This document shows, piece by piece, positions 8,225-15,986 of a DNA stretch of 41,221 nt. The DNA is taken from positions 1 through 41,221 of the IMG/VR virus record IMGVR_UViG_3300009085_000011; one strand, written 5' to 3'. Every line of letters starts with the position of its first letter. Position 1 is the first letter of the stretch. The position numbers and the translations under genes are program-made. Source of the stretch: a virus. Below the pieces are notes generated by a model. That model was not told where the DNA came from. It searched no databases and saw nothing but the letters and a program-made list of their open reading frames with translations.

Positions 8225-9151
8225 ATGTATAAATTAGACAGAGGAATGGAAGCCGGGTACGTAAGACCTGATTGGACTGCGACTTGGTCAGACGTAATCC
8301 AAAAGCCCTACTCAAAAATCTACACAAGATTTGCTCAGCCAGATCCAATGATTACGATTGAGAGATCGGTCAAGATTATTGATCTGTCTTTTCATCAGGG
8401 TGAAGTTGATTTCAAGATTGTCAGAGGATTGTATGATGGTGCAATTCTTCGCGCTGGACAAAACCTTTGGGAAGATACAAGATTTCAGGAGAATAGGTCA
8501 AAAGCCGAAGCCGAAGGAGTGCCATGGGGCAGTTATTGGTATTTTGACAGTCGTGTCAGACCTCAAGATCAAGCCAATAAATGGGCAGAAGTTCTTAAAG
8601 GCAATTATGGCGATCTTGATCACACAGCCGATTATGAAGAAAATTATGGTGGCGCATATGCAAACTGGACAAATCTTTATTTGTTTATGCGTGATCAAAA
8701 CGATAGTTATGGTGGAGGTTTTCAATACCTCACAAAACTTCCTGACATAAGAGTGCCAGTATACACAGGTTATTATTATTGGCTTTCTGCAGGAAGATCA
8801 CCGCAGAATAACCCGGAAAGCATGGCGTGGTTTGCAAAGCATCCTTTGTGGCTTGCGTGGTACACAAACGATCCATCTGTTGTAAAAATACCCAAGCCCT
8901 GGAATGAATTGCCACCGTCTTTCATTCGTTGGCAGTTTACCGCAAAAGGCAACGGCTCTTCATTTTGTGACAGTCTCAATGTTGACGAAAATTGGCACAA
9001 CGGAAATCGTCAAGAGTATTTGGCACATTATGGTTGGGTTGACACAAAGCCTGAGCCTGTCCCAGCTTCTGATATTCCAATGAGTTTGTCCTGGGATGAA
9101 AACACAACGCATAAGTCTGGATCGGTAAGTTGGATAGTTGAGGCAAAATGA
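8225..9151 (+). CDS. GH25-family N-acetylmuramidase (endolysin or tail lysozyme)
   Basis: A protein of 308 residues starting at ATG 8225 (AAGGAG just upstream). Residues 50-60 (KIIDLSFHQGE) carry the GH25 opening strand with Asp53 as the DxS motif. GVPWGSYWYFD (98-108) is the second conserved strand, and the ADYEENYGG block (135-143, Glu138) occupies the position of the catalytic DxE. YTGYYYWL and WLAWYTND match later barrel strands. Such enzymes cleave between N-acetylmuramic acid and N-acetylglucosamine in peptidoglycan. The first 45 and last 40 residues lie outside the barrel and may bind wall or virion. The gene is followed closely by holin-like genes, so a lysis role is likely. Confidence 0.85.
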   Translation: MYKLDRGMEAGYVRPDWTATWSDVIQKPYSKIYTRFAQPDPMITIERSVKIIDLSFHQGEVDFKIVRGLYDGAILRAGQNLWEDTRFQENRSKAEAEGVPWGSYWYFDSRVRPQDQANKWAEVLKGNYGDLDHTADYEENYGGAYANWTNLYLFMRDQNDSYGGGFQYLTKLPDIRVPVYTGYYYWLSAGRSPQNNPESMAWFAKHPLWLAWYTNDPSVVKIPKPWNELPPSFIRWQFTAKGNGSSFCDSLNVDENWHNGNRQEYLAHYGWVDTKPEPVPASDIPMSLSWDENTTHKSGSVSWIVEAK

Positions 9152-9879
9152 ATTTCAAATTAAAAATGGGAGATATTGCTATTCCTCCCCCACCTCCACC
9201 TCCACCTCATCCACCTCCATTGCAAAACACATTAGTAATGAAGATAAAAGGTTACGGTCATCAAGTTTCATCAGATCTTTTTGGATTAGATACGAGATTG
9301 ACAAAAGACAATTTCAATCACGTAAACTATTATGACCCTGTTGGTGGATGGTCTGCTGTTTCAAAGTTTTATCTTGATGTGCAGGATACTTTGGTTTGGA
9401 TTAGAAGCCTTCATCAAGAATGGACAAGAGAGCAAGAGAATTGGCTTATTGGAGATATTACTGGTGGTGGTATGCCTTCACGCCCAATGTGGTGGGCTTT
9501 GAAAAACGGTCAAAGGTTTTTGAGATGTGGCACGAGCGCATTTGGTGAAAACGTTGTCATGATTGAAGCATCCAACGGACTTCCTGTTGAATATATGTAT
9601 AACGATAAATACCCAGGAGAGCCCGCAACAATGAAGCCTCACCCAATTAAATTCTGGAGAGTTATCGGTATGAAAAAGACCGATCTGTATAATGTAACTC
9701 ACCAGTCTCATCCATGGTTTGTTCACCGATGCAATCAAGCTAACTCAAGACCTGTCCATAATACAATTGATTGGAATACGAAAGGAAAAATCATTTATTA
9801 TCCTATCCTGGATTATAGTGATTGGATGCCCAATACAAGATTTAACAAAATGCTTATTCCTAAAGTTTTGTTTTATTGA
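9148..9879 (+). CDS. Polyproline-linker protein of the lysis region, unknown function
   Basis: A protein of 243 residues in an ATGA overlap with the lysozyme gene. Residues 13-24 are an almost pure proline run, giving a stiff linker after a short N-terminal peptide. The remaining 215 residues are rich in Trp, His and aromatic residues and look globular and extracellular (VGGWSAVSKFYLDVQD, GGGMPSRPMWWALKNG). Coupled translation with the muramidase suggests a partner in wall binding or a second wall-degrading activity, but I do not recognise a catalytic motif or family. Confidence 0.65.
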   Translation: MNFKLKMGDIAIPPPPPPPPHPPPLQNTLVMKIKGYGHQVSSDLFGLDTRLTKDNFNHVNYYDPVGGWSAVSKFYLDVQDTLVWIRSLHQEWTREQENWLIGDITGGGMPSRPMWWALKNGQRFLRCGTSAFGENVVMIEASNGLPVEYMYNDKYPGEPATMKPHPIKFWRVIGMKKTDLYNVTHQSHPWFVHRCNQANSRPVHNTIDWNTKGKIIYYPILDYSDWMPNTRFNKMLIPKVLFY

Positions 9880-9888
9880 TGAGGAAAA

Positions 9889-10302
9889 ATGTCTATTGAA
9901 CAATTCTTAGCTGAGAGATCAATATGGGTGTTCATGTTTTACATTATTGTTTACCACGGCATAATTCCTGCATGGAAGTTATATGTGCCGATGAAAATCA
10001 GTAAAATGAAAACGTTAGAAGAGAGAGCAATTGAAGCAAAAGAAAAAGAGTTAGATATCCAAGAACGTCAATTGACGATCTTTGAGATGATGGGCAAAAC
10101 GCTTGCGCTTGTTGAAATGAAGCAAGAGATAGCCCAAGGCGGATTGAATGCTATTCAAAGTCAACTGGGTACCATTCAACAATCATTAGTTTTGTTAGTT
10201 GACAGAGAGAGAGAGGCACATAAAGGAAGAGTGTACAAGGAAATAACTCAAGAAGTTAAACCAATACCACGTTCAAAAGGAGAGTTAAAAAATGACGGCT
10301 GA
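9889..10302 (+). CDS. Membrane-anchored coiled-coil protein (holin-like or spanin-like)
   Basis: A protein of 137 residues. One hydrophobic segment (about residues 10-32) is followed by a long Glu/Lys/Gln-rich helix with coiled-coil character (residues 40-115). The start is ATG behind GAGGAAAA. It overlaps the holin gene by 11 nt and follows the lysozyme, so it probably belongs to the lysis cassette, either as a second holin of the BhlA/UviB type or as an accessory membrane protein. The assignment rests on topology and neighbours only. Confidence 0.65.
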   Translation: MSIEQFLAERSIWVFMFYIIVYHGIIPAWKLYVPMKISKMKTLEERAIEAKEKELDIQERQLTIFEMMGKTLALVEMKQEIAQGGLNAIQSQLGTIQQSLVLLVDREREAHKGRVYKEITQEVKPIPRSKGELKNDG

Positions 10303-10618
10303 ACAATTGTCTGCAACAATTCTTGCTATTGCTGGTGTGTTGATCCAGCTTGCCTTTATGTATTTCCCGAGTGTCAAGAATTGGTATGAAACCCAGGAAA
10401 ATAAAGGCTTGATCATGATGGGCGTTGTGCTTGTTGTAAGTCTTGGGTACTTCGGTCTTTCATGTACTTCTCTTGCGATCTTGTTGAAGATCGTATTGCC
10501 TTGCAGCGTTGAAGGTGCATATCTGATTTTGCAAGCATTCTTCTACATTGCAATCGGTCAACAATTGACCTATCAATACACTCGCAACAGCAAGTTCTTC
10601 AAGACACGTAATAAATAG
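10292..10618 (+). CDS. Holin (putative, three membrane segments)
   Basis: A protein of 108 residues with three hydrophobic stretches (about 8-28, 40-60 and 65-90) and a short basic C-terminus (NSKFFKTRNK). This is the usual topology of a class I holin. It is the last gene of the late operon, 11-nt overlapped with the preceding membrane protein and followed by a strong hairpin. Holins form inner-membrane lesions that release or activate the endolysin. Confidence 0.75.
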   Translation: MTAEQLSATILAIAGVLIQLAFMYFPSVKNWYETQENKGLIMMGVVLVVSLGYFGLSCTSLAILLKIVLPCSVEGAYLILQAFFYIAIGQQLTYQYTRNSKFFKTRNK

Positions 10619-10648
10619 TAAAGACCGATCCAAGATAGATAGGATTAG

Positions 10649-10682
10649 AGCCAGGAAGCTCAAACAATCGAGCTTCCTGGCT
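10649..10682 (+). terminator. Terminator of the late operon
   Basis: A perfect 13-bp stem (10649-10661 with 10670-10682) with an 8-nt loop follows the holin gene by 30 nt, with a short T-rich tail. It marks the end of the structural/lysis transcript. Confidence 0.8.
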
Positions 10683-10694
10683 TCTTGTGTGAAG

Positions 10695-10790
10695 TACACA
10701 ATACACTGAGTACACTGAATACACTCAGTGTATTCAAAAGGTGGAATAAGAAAAAGACGGCACAAAGGTGTATCCAGTGTACTCAGTGTA
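10695..10790. repeat. Iteron element 1: inverted arms of 9-bp TACACTGRR units
   Basis: The left arm has units starting at 10695, 10702, 10711 and 10720 (the first step 7 nt, then 9 nt each). The right arm has the complementary GTGTA cores at 10768, 10777 and 10786, again 9 nt apart. The two 23-nt arms (10702-10724 and 10768-10790) differ at one base when one is reverse-complemented, with 43 nt between them. A perfect 19-nt palindrome is centred at 10726. The element lies between the late terminator and the early promoter and has a relative at 30917-31026. Tandem plus inverted spacing of this kind indicates a multimeric DNA-binding protein. Confidence 0.9.
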
Positions 10791-10885
10791 CTCTCTTCCG
10801 TGAACGAAAATCTCCGATCTTAAGCCCTCAAAAACATAGAACAAAAATTCTATATAAATCTACATTTTTACGCACTGGAAAAACC

Positions 10886-10913
10886 TTGAAAAAAAACGGA
10901 AAAGAGGTATACT
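10886..10913 (+). promoter_or_regulatory. Early promoter, sigma70-like
   Basis: A TTGAAA box at 10886-10891 and TATACT at 10908-10913 are separated by 16 nt, in an AT-rich stretch about 95 nt downstream of iteron element 1. Transcription would start near 10920 and read the structured leader and the early operon. Confidence 0.65.
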
Positions 10914-11438
10914 TGACCTCAGTGGGGGGATGACAACCGAGCTTTTGAGCGAAGTCAGGTAACAGGAAGAAAGCAAAACCAGTTTGAAAAGGGCAGAACC
11001 AACGAACCAGAAACCCCCAGTAAAACGGAAGCCGAAGCGGGATGCAAAAGGAAGGCAACGGAGCACCAGACTAGCAAGGCAAACGAGAGTTTGACCCAGT
11101 AAAGAGATCGGAAGAGAGAAGAGAGCCCGAAGTCATCCCGGTACAGCCCGGTCAAATTCAACTCCCCCACCATATGTGCGCCAGAATAGAGCGAAGTCAA
11201 AATTGATGGGTCGCAAGTGAGTAGCTTACTCCCTTCTCTGCTTTGAGACATATCGCTGAAGCGACAGCGGATAAAATCCGCCAGAGGCAAAAGCGAAAAA
11301 GAAAAAGATGAAACGGTTGATGTCAAGCTTCATATAGTTTGGAGCGCAAGATAAAAGACGGGCATCAAACGTATGCGATAAGCTGGGCACTTTCGCACTG
11401 ATGATTCAACCCAATACAAAAACAGGAGAATATAAGAA
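10914..11438 (+). ncRNA. Long structured leader or large non-coding RNA, class unknown
   Basis: About 525 nt without a plausible + strand gene, purine-rich and following a promoter. Visible helices include CAAAC-GAGA-GTTTG at 11080-11093 (GNRA tetraloop), GAGTA/TACTC at 11219-11231, and a closing helix 11236-11240 with 11282-11286 that encloses TCGC-TGAA-GCGA (11253-11264) and GCGGAT-AAA-ATCCGC (11267-11281). The 11-mer GAGCGAAGTCA occurs at 10947 and 11189, with a shorter copy at 11128. Nested helices with stable tetraloops support a folded RNA. It could be a free RNA or the 5' leader of the zinc-ribbon gene at 11439. I cannot match it to a named family. Confidence 0.6.
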
Positions 11439-11696
11439 ATGGCAAAATTGAAACTTCAAGGAAGATCGGTGGACGTGAACGATGTGTGGGCAAACGTTAC
11501 GTGCCCGGGATGCAATCACACTTATGATGTTCAAATGAAAGGCTCAACAACCTTCAAGACCTGCCGATGCTCAAAGATCACAATTTCATTTGCGATTTAT
11601 CCCGAGCCCGGCGCATTGGTTGTTGTTGCAACTTTCACTGACAATACCTTCCAATCAAGACCGTTGAAAGTCAACAAAGTATATATCAACGAATAA
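11439..11696 (+). CDS. Small zinc-ribbon-like protein, first gene of the early operon
   Basis: A protein of 85 residues with a CPGC pair (about residues 22-25) and a CRC pair (about 43-45), plausibly one zinc site, in an otherwise beta-rich chain. The ribosome site AGGAG lies at the 3' end of the structured leader. As the first gene after the early promoter it could be an early regulator or host-takeover protein. The function is not recognised. Confidence 0.7.
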   Translation: MAKLKLQGRSVDVNDVWANVTCPGCNHTYDVQMKGSTTFKTCRCSKITISFAIYPEPGALVVVATFTDNTFQSRPLKVNKVYINE

Positions 11697-11710
11697 GAAG
11701 GAAGAGGCAA

Positions 11711-11738
11711 CAGAGACGGGTGAGCAAGCCCGTCTCTG
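11711..11738 (+). terminator. Hairpin (attenuator or processing site) between early genes
   Basis: A perfect 10-bp GC-rich stem (11711-11720 with 11729-11738) and 8-nt loop, followed by ACATTCATTTC with no clear T run. It lies between the first and second early genes and may attenuate transcription or protect an mRNA end. Confidence 0.65.
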
Positions 11739-11778
11739 ACATTCATTTCAAATAAGAATAAAAAGAATTGGAGAAGAA

Positions 11779-12105
11779 ATGGAAACAACAATTGAATTCA
11801 AATCCTTTGATGCGTCAGACTGGGAGCTTTGTTCTGGTGCTGAAGGTACAGATCCAAAGATTTGTTACACAAAGATAAACTACGAAGGAAGGCAATGTGA
11901 TACTGTTATCGTTTGTGATGATTGTGGTCTTACTGTTATGGTTGACGACTGTGATGTAGATAGTGTGATGTGCTTCAATCTTTATGCAGAATACGTTTAC
12001 GGTGATACGCTCAAAGCTTTGAGATACGCCAAGAAGATAAATTGGAAAAGACCGTACACAAAAAGCCTTTTCAGATCAATGGGCTTCTTCGGAGTTGGAG
12101 CATAA
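11779..12105 (+). CDS. Acidic cysteine-containing protein, unknown function
   Basis: A protein of 108 residues with an acidic core holding a CDDCG motif and further Asp/Cys residues (DDCDVDSVMC), then a basic aromatic C-terminus. The cysteine pattern could bind a metal. The start ATG follows GGAGAAG. Part of the early operon; no family recognised. Confidence 0.65.
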   Translation: METTIEFKSFDASDWELCSGAEGTDPKICYTKINYEGRQCDTVIVCDDCGLTVMVDDCDVDSVMCFNLYAEYVYGDTLKALRYAKKINWKRPYTKSLFRSMGFFGVGA

Positions 12106-12106
12106 A

Positions 12107-12427
12107 ATGGACAAGCTGAAAGTCACAACAATTAAAAAGTATGTGTTGAGCAGAAGGTTTTACAAAACTCTGCCACGCAATAGGGTATCAGTGCCAAAAC
12201 TTGAAAAGCGAGCAGAACAATGTTTGGCGTCAATCATATTTGATGCCAAGCAGCAGTTTATGGCTTTGATGAATAAGAAAAGAGACGTGCGTAATCCAAG
12301 TTGGGAGGAGATAGAGATTGAGGTCAACAGAGACAATATGAAAATTGAAGATGACGATCAAGAGGATTTGATCTTTGTTGCCGCAGACGTTGTTGCAAAA
12401 TGGGTGTATGATCCAAAGGAAGGGTAA
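12107..12427 (+). CDS. Small early protein, unknown function
   Basis: A protein of 106 residues; ATG 12107 is preceded by TGGAG inside the upstream gene's end, better supported than the in-frame TTG at 12095. The basic N-terminal half (KKYVLSRRFYKTLPRNR) is followed by an acidic helix (EDDDQEDL). No recognised domain. It sits one base after the upstream stop and one before the next start, so it is translationally coupled. Confidence 0.65.
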   Translation: MDKLKVTTIKKYVLSRRFYKTLPRNRVSVPKLEKRAEQCLASIIFDAKQQFMALMNKKRDVRNPSWEEIEIEVNRDNMKIEDDDQEDLIFVAADVVAKWVYDPKEG

Positions 12428-12428
12428 A

Positions 12429-12710
12429 ATGGCTAAATCACGGATTACTTCAATATCAGTTGATTACTCTGACTTTGCAAAAGGAATTGTTCTTTTGCGC
12501 GTCAAAAGAGAAGACAACAGAAACAGGAAGTATAAAGTCAAGGTAACGAGCAAGGTATTGAAGTCACTTTCATTCTTCCACGATGGAGACGGTTACAAAG
12601 TTTATACCGCAATTCATTTGCCTATTTACCCAACAATCGTATTCGGGATTACATACCGCAATAAACAGCAGCCTGTTGATCCAGGATGGTCACTGCTGTT
12701 AAAGCGTTGA
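12429..12710 (+). CDS. Small basic beta-rich early protein
   Basis: A protein of 93 residues starting one base after the preceding stop, with AAGGAAGGG as the ribosome site. It is basic, mostly strands (GIVLLRVKRED, YKVKVTSKVLK). It could be a small nucleic-acid-binding protein, but no family is recognised. Confidence 0.6.
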   Translation: MAKSRITSISVDYSDFAKGIVLLRVKREDNRNRKYKVKVTSKVLKSLSFFHDGDGYKVYTAIHLPIYPTIVFGITYRNKQQPVDPGWSLLLKR

Positions 12711-12787
12711 GCCTGGCAAGCCAACGTAGGATAATGGAATGCTCCTTGGCAGTGGGATGGTTAAACTGCAAATCCAAAGAGGAAATT

Positions 12788-13243
12788 ATGAAAAAGACTC
12801 AAGTGACTGCGCAAGAAGTAGCAGAAAAAGGTATTGATGTTATTGTCACCTATGTCGGCAGAAGCCTTTCAAAGTCTCACTTTTACATTCTTGAAGAAAA
12901 AGATAAAGAGCCTGTTGAGATTTCATTCGTGCGTAAGCTTCAACGCTTTCATAGGATTGGTTATTCTTATCCTGCCAAAAAGATCGGAAATTCATTCACA
13001 ACAAAACGTTCTGATTATGCAATTAATGATCACAAGCTTCCTTTTCCTAAAAAGAAGCTTGTTGAATACATCAAAGATGACGAAGCCGTTGACAAGAGAA
13101 TTAAAAGAGAAGCAAATCAAACAAAACTTGCGAAGATCGGAAAAGATGCGGCAAAGTCAATAAAAAGATACTACCAATTAGGTAGTGATTATGACAAGGC
13201 AACAATACTACGGGCATTCGTAGAGGAGATTGAAGCGTTATGA
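12788..13243 (+). CDS. Basic early protein, unknown function
   Basis: A protein of 151 residues starting at ATG 12788 behind GAGG. An upstream in-frame ATG at 12686 would overlap the previous gene and lacks a good ribosome site. A lysine-rich chain ends in helices (DEAVDKRIKREANQTKLAKIGKDAAKS). The 77 nt before the start contain short GCCAA/TTGGC-type repeats that could fold. No domain is recognised. ATGA overlap with the next gene. Confidence 0.6.
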   Translation: MKKTQVTAQEVAEKGIDVIVTYVGRSLSKSHFYILEEKDKEPVEISFVRKLQRFHRIGYSYPAKKIGNSFTTKRSDYAINDHKLPFPKKKLVEYIKDDEAVDKRIKREANQTKLAKIGKDAAKSIKRYYQLGSDYDKATILRAFVEEIEAL

Positions 13244-13590
13244 ATACGTCTCTTTTTATTCTTATTACTGCAATCCTGGCAATCGTAATTCCATTTGAGA
13301 TCTGGGGTTTCATGAATGAGAGTGAACGTGCCAAACTTCTTAGGTGGAGTTACATTCATTTGCCGCATCAGATCACAAGGACAAAACGCTTTCAGGCTCT
13401 TCGTTGGAAATATTTTTATAGCGAAGCCAGGATGATGTTTTGGGGCAGATGTTTTGTTACTCGTCACGACTGGGTTTACATTGGCGTTGGAATACAATGC
13501 AAAGACTGCAAAGCCTTTACACCAAATTATCTTTTGGATGGCGTGATGAATTTTGAAACGGTAGAGGATGTTTTCAAAACTGTTGTATAA
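13240..13590 (+). CDS. Single-pass membrane protein with a CxxC motif
   Basis: A protein of 116 residues. Residues 4-24 are a strongly hydrophobic segment, followed by a basic, aromatic cytosolic part with Trp-rich stretches and a CKDC pair near residue 87. It overlaps the previous gene by 4 nt (ATGA). A phage-encoded inner-membrane protein in the early operon may act in exclusion or host takeover, but this is a guess. Confidence 0.6.
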   Translation: MNTSLFILITAILAIVIPFEIWGFMNESERAKLLRWSYIHLPHQITRTKRFQALRWKYFYSEARMMFWGRCFVTRHDWVYIGVGIQCKDCKAFTPNYLLDGVMNFETVEDVFKTVV

Positions 13591-13604
13591 GGAGAATATA
13601 AGAA

Positions 13605-15296
13605 ATGATAAGCAAATATGATGGTTTTTGTATGAAGTGCAAAAAGAAAATCCATAAGGGTGATGAGATCGTAAAAGATGAAGGGCTTGGCAAATGGGTG
13701 CATAAGGTTTGCCCGAGTGGTAAAAGAATCAATTTGAAACAAGAGCTTTTAGGAAGAAATGCCCCGAAGCCGATTGAGGAGGAAAATCGTAATCAAAGCT
13801 TCAGCATTGAATTTACTCCATCCGTTTATCAAGAAGAGATTTTTAAATTCATTGAAAGCGGAAAAGGAAATGGGGTTATTGAAGCTGTTGCTGGCTCAGG
13901 CAAAACAACCACGATCATAAAAGCCCTTGCCAGGATACCAAAAGATAAAAAGGTGGCATTCTTCGCTTTCAACGTCCATATCGCAAAAGAGCTTGAAGAG
14001 AGACTTATGAAAATGGGCTTATCAAATGTCCATGTTTCAACAATCCATTCATTCGGTCTTTCAATTTGCCGTAAACTTCCTGAACTGAAGAGAGGCAAGA
14101 ATGGCATAGACCGTGACAAGCTCAGCGGATTGATGGACAATTGGTATCCAATTCATTACGAGATCACAACAGCAGATCGTATCAAAAACAGAATTAAACG
14201 TAATCAACTTCGCAAGATCGTTACATTGGCAAAAGCAACTCTGATAGATTACAAAAACCGTGAAGCTGTTGTTGAAATGATGGAGCGTTATAACATAGAC
14301 CAGGATGACGATACCTTTGAGTTAGTTCAAAGGCTTCCTGAGTTAATGCAAATGTGTCTTGATAATCTTGAGACCGTTGACTTTGAAGATATGCAATGGC
14401 TTCCTGTTGTCATCAATCGGTTGAAGCTTCATACCGATAAGTTTGATTTTGTATTTATTGATGAAGCCCAGGACTTGAATGCATGTCAGATTGAACTGCT
14501 TCTCAATACGGTCAATGAAAGCGGACGTATCATAGCTGTTGGAGATCGGAAGCAATCTCTATATGGCTTCCGTGGAGCAGACACAGATGCAATACCTCGT
14601 TTGATTGAAATGCTTGATGCCAAAACCCTTCCTTTGTCAATCACATATCGCTGCCCAAAATCTCACGTTGAAAGAGCCAGGAAGATCGTGCCTCAAATTG
14701 AGGCAAGCGATGATGCAATTGACGGTTACTTTGGCGAGATCGGTTACAAAGACTTCCTTGATAAGATTTCTGACGGTGACATGGTTGTTTGCCGCACAAA
14801 TGCTCCATTGATGAAGCCTGCCTTTCAAACAATTCGGAATGGCAACAAGGCTATTATTCGTGGCGCAGAAATTGGCGAGCAGCTAGTAATGTTTATCCAG
14901 AAATTTGAAGCTCCATCACTTCTGACACTTTACGCATTGATGTCAGAATATACCGCCAAGGAAGTTGACAGGCTTTTGTCAAAAGGCAAAGAGCTTCAGG
15001 CAGAAATGCTTGTTGATAAAGAAGAGACGATTAAAGCCATTGCGAATGAATGTAAAACCGTAGAAGAGTTGACTGAGAAAATTCTGATCTTGTACAGCAA
15101 TGACAATATTGGCGTTGTATTCTCTTCCGTCCATCGTGCAAAAGGTCTTGAAGCTCAAAGGGTGTTTGTTTTAAGACCAGAATTAATGCCACATCCCAAA
15201 GCCAAACAAGGCTGGGAAATGATACAGGAGGATAACACACTTTACGTTGCGCTTACTCGGAGCAAGAGTGAGTTGTATTACGTAATAGGAGAATGA
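13605..15296 (+). CDS. UvrD/Rep-type superfamily 1A DNA helicase with N-terminal zinc knuckle
   Basis: A protein of 563 residues. The N-terminus has C9, C12, H33 and C36 in a CxxC...HxxC zinc knuckle. Helicase motif I is AVAGSGKTTT (K100), motif II is DEAQD (286-290), motif III is GDRKQSLYGFRGAD, motif IV is ITYRCP, motif V is SSVHRAKGLEA and motif VI is LYVALTRSKSELYYV. This is an ATP-dependent 3'-5' DNA translocase/helicase of the UvrD group, probably acting in phage replication or recombination. The short length compared with UvrD (about 720) reflects smaller 1B/2B insertions. A GGAG site precedes the start. Confidence 0.92.
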   Translation: MISKYDGFCMKCKKKIHKGDEIVKDEGLGKWVHKVCPSGKRINLKQELLGRNAPKPIEEENRNQSFSIEFTPSVYQEEIFKFIESGKGNGVIEAVAGSGKTTTIIKALARIPKDKKVAFFAFNVHIAKELEERLMKMGLSNVHVSTIHSFGLSICRKLPELKRGKNGIDRDKLSGLMDNWYPIHYEITTADRIKNRIKRNQLRKIVTLAKATLIDYKNREAVVEMMERYNIDQDDDTFELVQRLPELMQMCLDNLETVDFEDMQWLPVVINRLKLHTDKFDFVFIDEAQDLNACQIELLLNTVNESGRIIAVGDRKQSLYGFRGADTDAIPRLIEMLDAKTLPLSITYRCPKSHVERARKIVPQIEASDDAIDGYFGEIGYKDFLDKISDGDMVVCRTNAPLMKPAFQTIRNGNKAIIRGAEIGEQLVMFIQKFEAPSLLTLYALMSEYTAKEVDRLLSKGKELQAEMLVDKEETIKAIANECKTVEELTEKILILYSNDNIGVVFSSVHRAKGLEAQRVFVLRPELMPHPKAKQGWEMIQEDNTLYVALTRSKSELYYVIGE

Positions 15297-15300
15297 AAAG

Positions 15301-15474
15301 ATGGACACCAAATATATGAGACATTTTATAATCGCTCTCCTCCAACTTAAGCTCTTACACATCAATGTATTGACATTGGAAGAGCTTTTTAGTGAAATTG
15401 CAGATGCGATCTGTGTTGAAATGCAGGAAGAGTTTAAAAGACAGCAACGAGCAAAGGAAGATAAGAATGAATAA
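15301..15474 (+). CDS. Small helical protein (57 residues)
   Basis: Starts 5 bases after the helicase stop with GGAGAATG as ribosome site and overlaps the next start by 8 nt. Its amphipathic helix (LLQLKLLHINVLTLEELFSE) and charged tail suggest a small soluble partner, perhaps of the helicase. No family recognised. Confidence 0.6.
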   Translation: MDTKYMRHFIIALLQLKLLHINVLTLEELFSEIADAICVEMQEEFKRQQRAKEDKNE

Positions 15475-15736
15475 AAGCATTGCTTTGTTGAAAGTGAATT
15501 TGCAAAATGATGTTCTTGTCTTTATTGACGATAAGGAAAGGTCAAAAGTTTTAATGAGCTTTCCAGTCATAGATGACGATGACATCAAAGGCTGCCAAAA
15601 GATCGTTGGCGTTGGAGAGGGAATGAACGTTGTTGTCTTTGTCGTTTTTGTGGACGGCAGACAATTCGTAATTCCCTGGCACTCAGTCATAATGTATGAA
15701 ATAAAAGATACTGAAGAGGAAGGAGGTGATGTTTAA
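15467..15736 (+). CDS. Small beta-rich early protein, unknown function
   Basis: A protein of 89 residues from ATG 15467 (AAAGGAAG upstream). Alternating strands (IALLKVNLQNDVLVFIDD, MNVVVFVVFVDGRQFVIPW) suggest an SH3- or OB-like barrel. The acidic tail (TEEEGGD) overlaps the strong ribosome site of the next gene. Function unknown. Confidence 0.6.
   Translation: MNKSIALLKVNLQNDVLVFIDDKERSKVLMSFPVIDDDDIKGCQKIVGVGEGMNVVVFVVFVDGRQFVIPWHSVIMYEIKDTEEEGGDV
15720..15730 (+). promoter_or_regulatory. Near-perfect Shine-Dalgarno sequence
   Basis: AAGGAGGTGAT complements the anti-SD tail of bacterial 16S rRNA over its whole length and ends 6 nt before the ATG at 15737. It is the strongest ribosome site seen in the window. 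Confidence 0.85.
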
Positions 15737-15952
15737 ATGAGTAAGACGCAGTTGAATCATAGAGACCCCAGAGGGCGTAAAACAAATCCACGTGGAAGGA
15801 TACGTACCAATGGATTGTTTGAAGAGCAATGGAAGCGCATATTGAACGAAGCAGGTGATCAGGGCGTTGAAGGTGCATTCAAACTGCGTGAGATCGTTGA
15901 TTGGTATTTTGCTGCAAAAGATCAAGAAGCCAAGCAAGAAGTTCAAGAATAA
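15737..15952 (+). CDS. Small basic protein, strong translation start
   Basis: A protein of 71 residues. The N-terminal 25 residues are Arg/Pro/Gly-rich (HRDPRGRKTNPRGR) and suggest nucleic-acid contact; the rest is helical and acidic (FKLREIVDWYFAAKDQEAKQE). The near-perfect ribosome site implies high output. No family recognised; a DNA- or RNA-binding accessory protein is plausible. Confidence 0.65.
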   Translation: MSKTQLNHRDPRGRKTNPRGRIRTNGLFEEQWKRILNEAGDQGVEGAFKLREIVDWYFAAKDQEAKQEVQE

Positions 15953-15986
15953 AATCCAAAACAATACAAACAAGGAGTAATAAGAA

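Noticed and set aside
9138-9335. Alternative frame over the polyproline region
   Set aside because: It overlaps the start of the well-supported 243-residue gene, is Ser/Thr-rich only because of the repeated CCA/CCT codons, and has no ribosome site.
10695-10790. CRISPR array
   Set aside because: Repeats are 9 nt, directly adjacent and partly inverted, without unique spacers. They are iterons or operator sites.
11103-11116. Stretch AGATCGGAAGAG resembling a sequencing adapter
   Set aside because: The match stops after 12 bases, lies inside a long purine-rich segment, and the shorter AGATCGGAAG also occurs within genes at 14541 and 40186. It is a coincidence, not adapter contamination.
10828-11326. 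Open frames on the minus strand within the early leader (up to 123 residues)
   Set aside because: Their composition (Ser/Leu/Phe-rich) is what the complement of a purine-rich RNA gives, there are no ribosome sites, and every other gene is on the + strand. The helices seen on the + strand explain the region better.
10914-11438. Group I or group II intron, RNase P RNA or tmRNA
   Set aside because: I could not find the domain V hairpin, the conserved P7 core, RNase P core motifs or tmRNA ends, and the flanking sequence is not an interrupted gene.
12686-12787. N-terminal extension of the 151-residue gene from ATG 12686
   Set aside because: There is no ribosome site, it overlaps the previous gene, and ATG 12788 has GAGG at proper distance.
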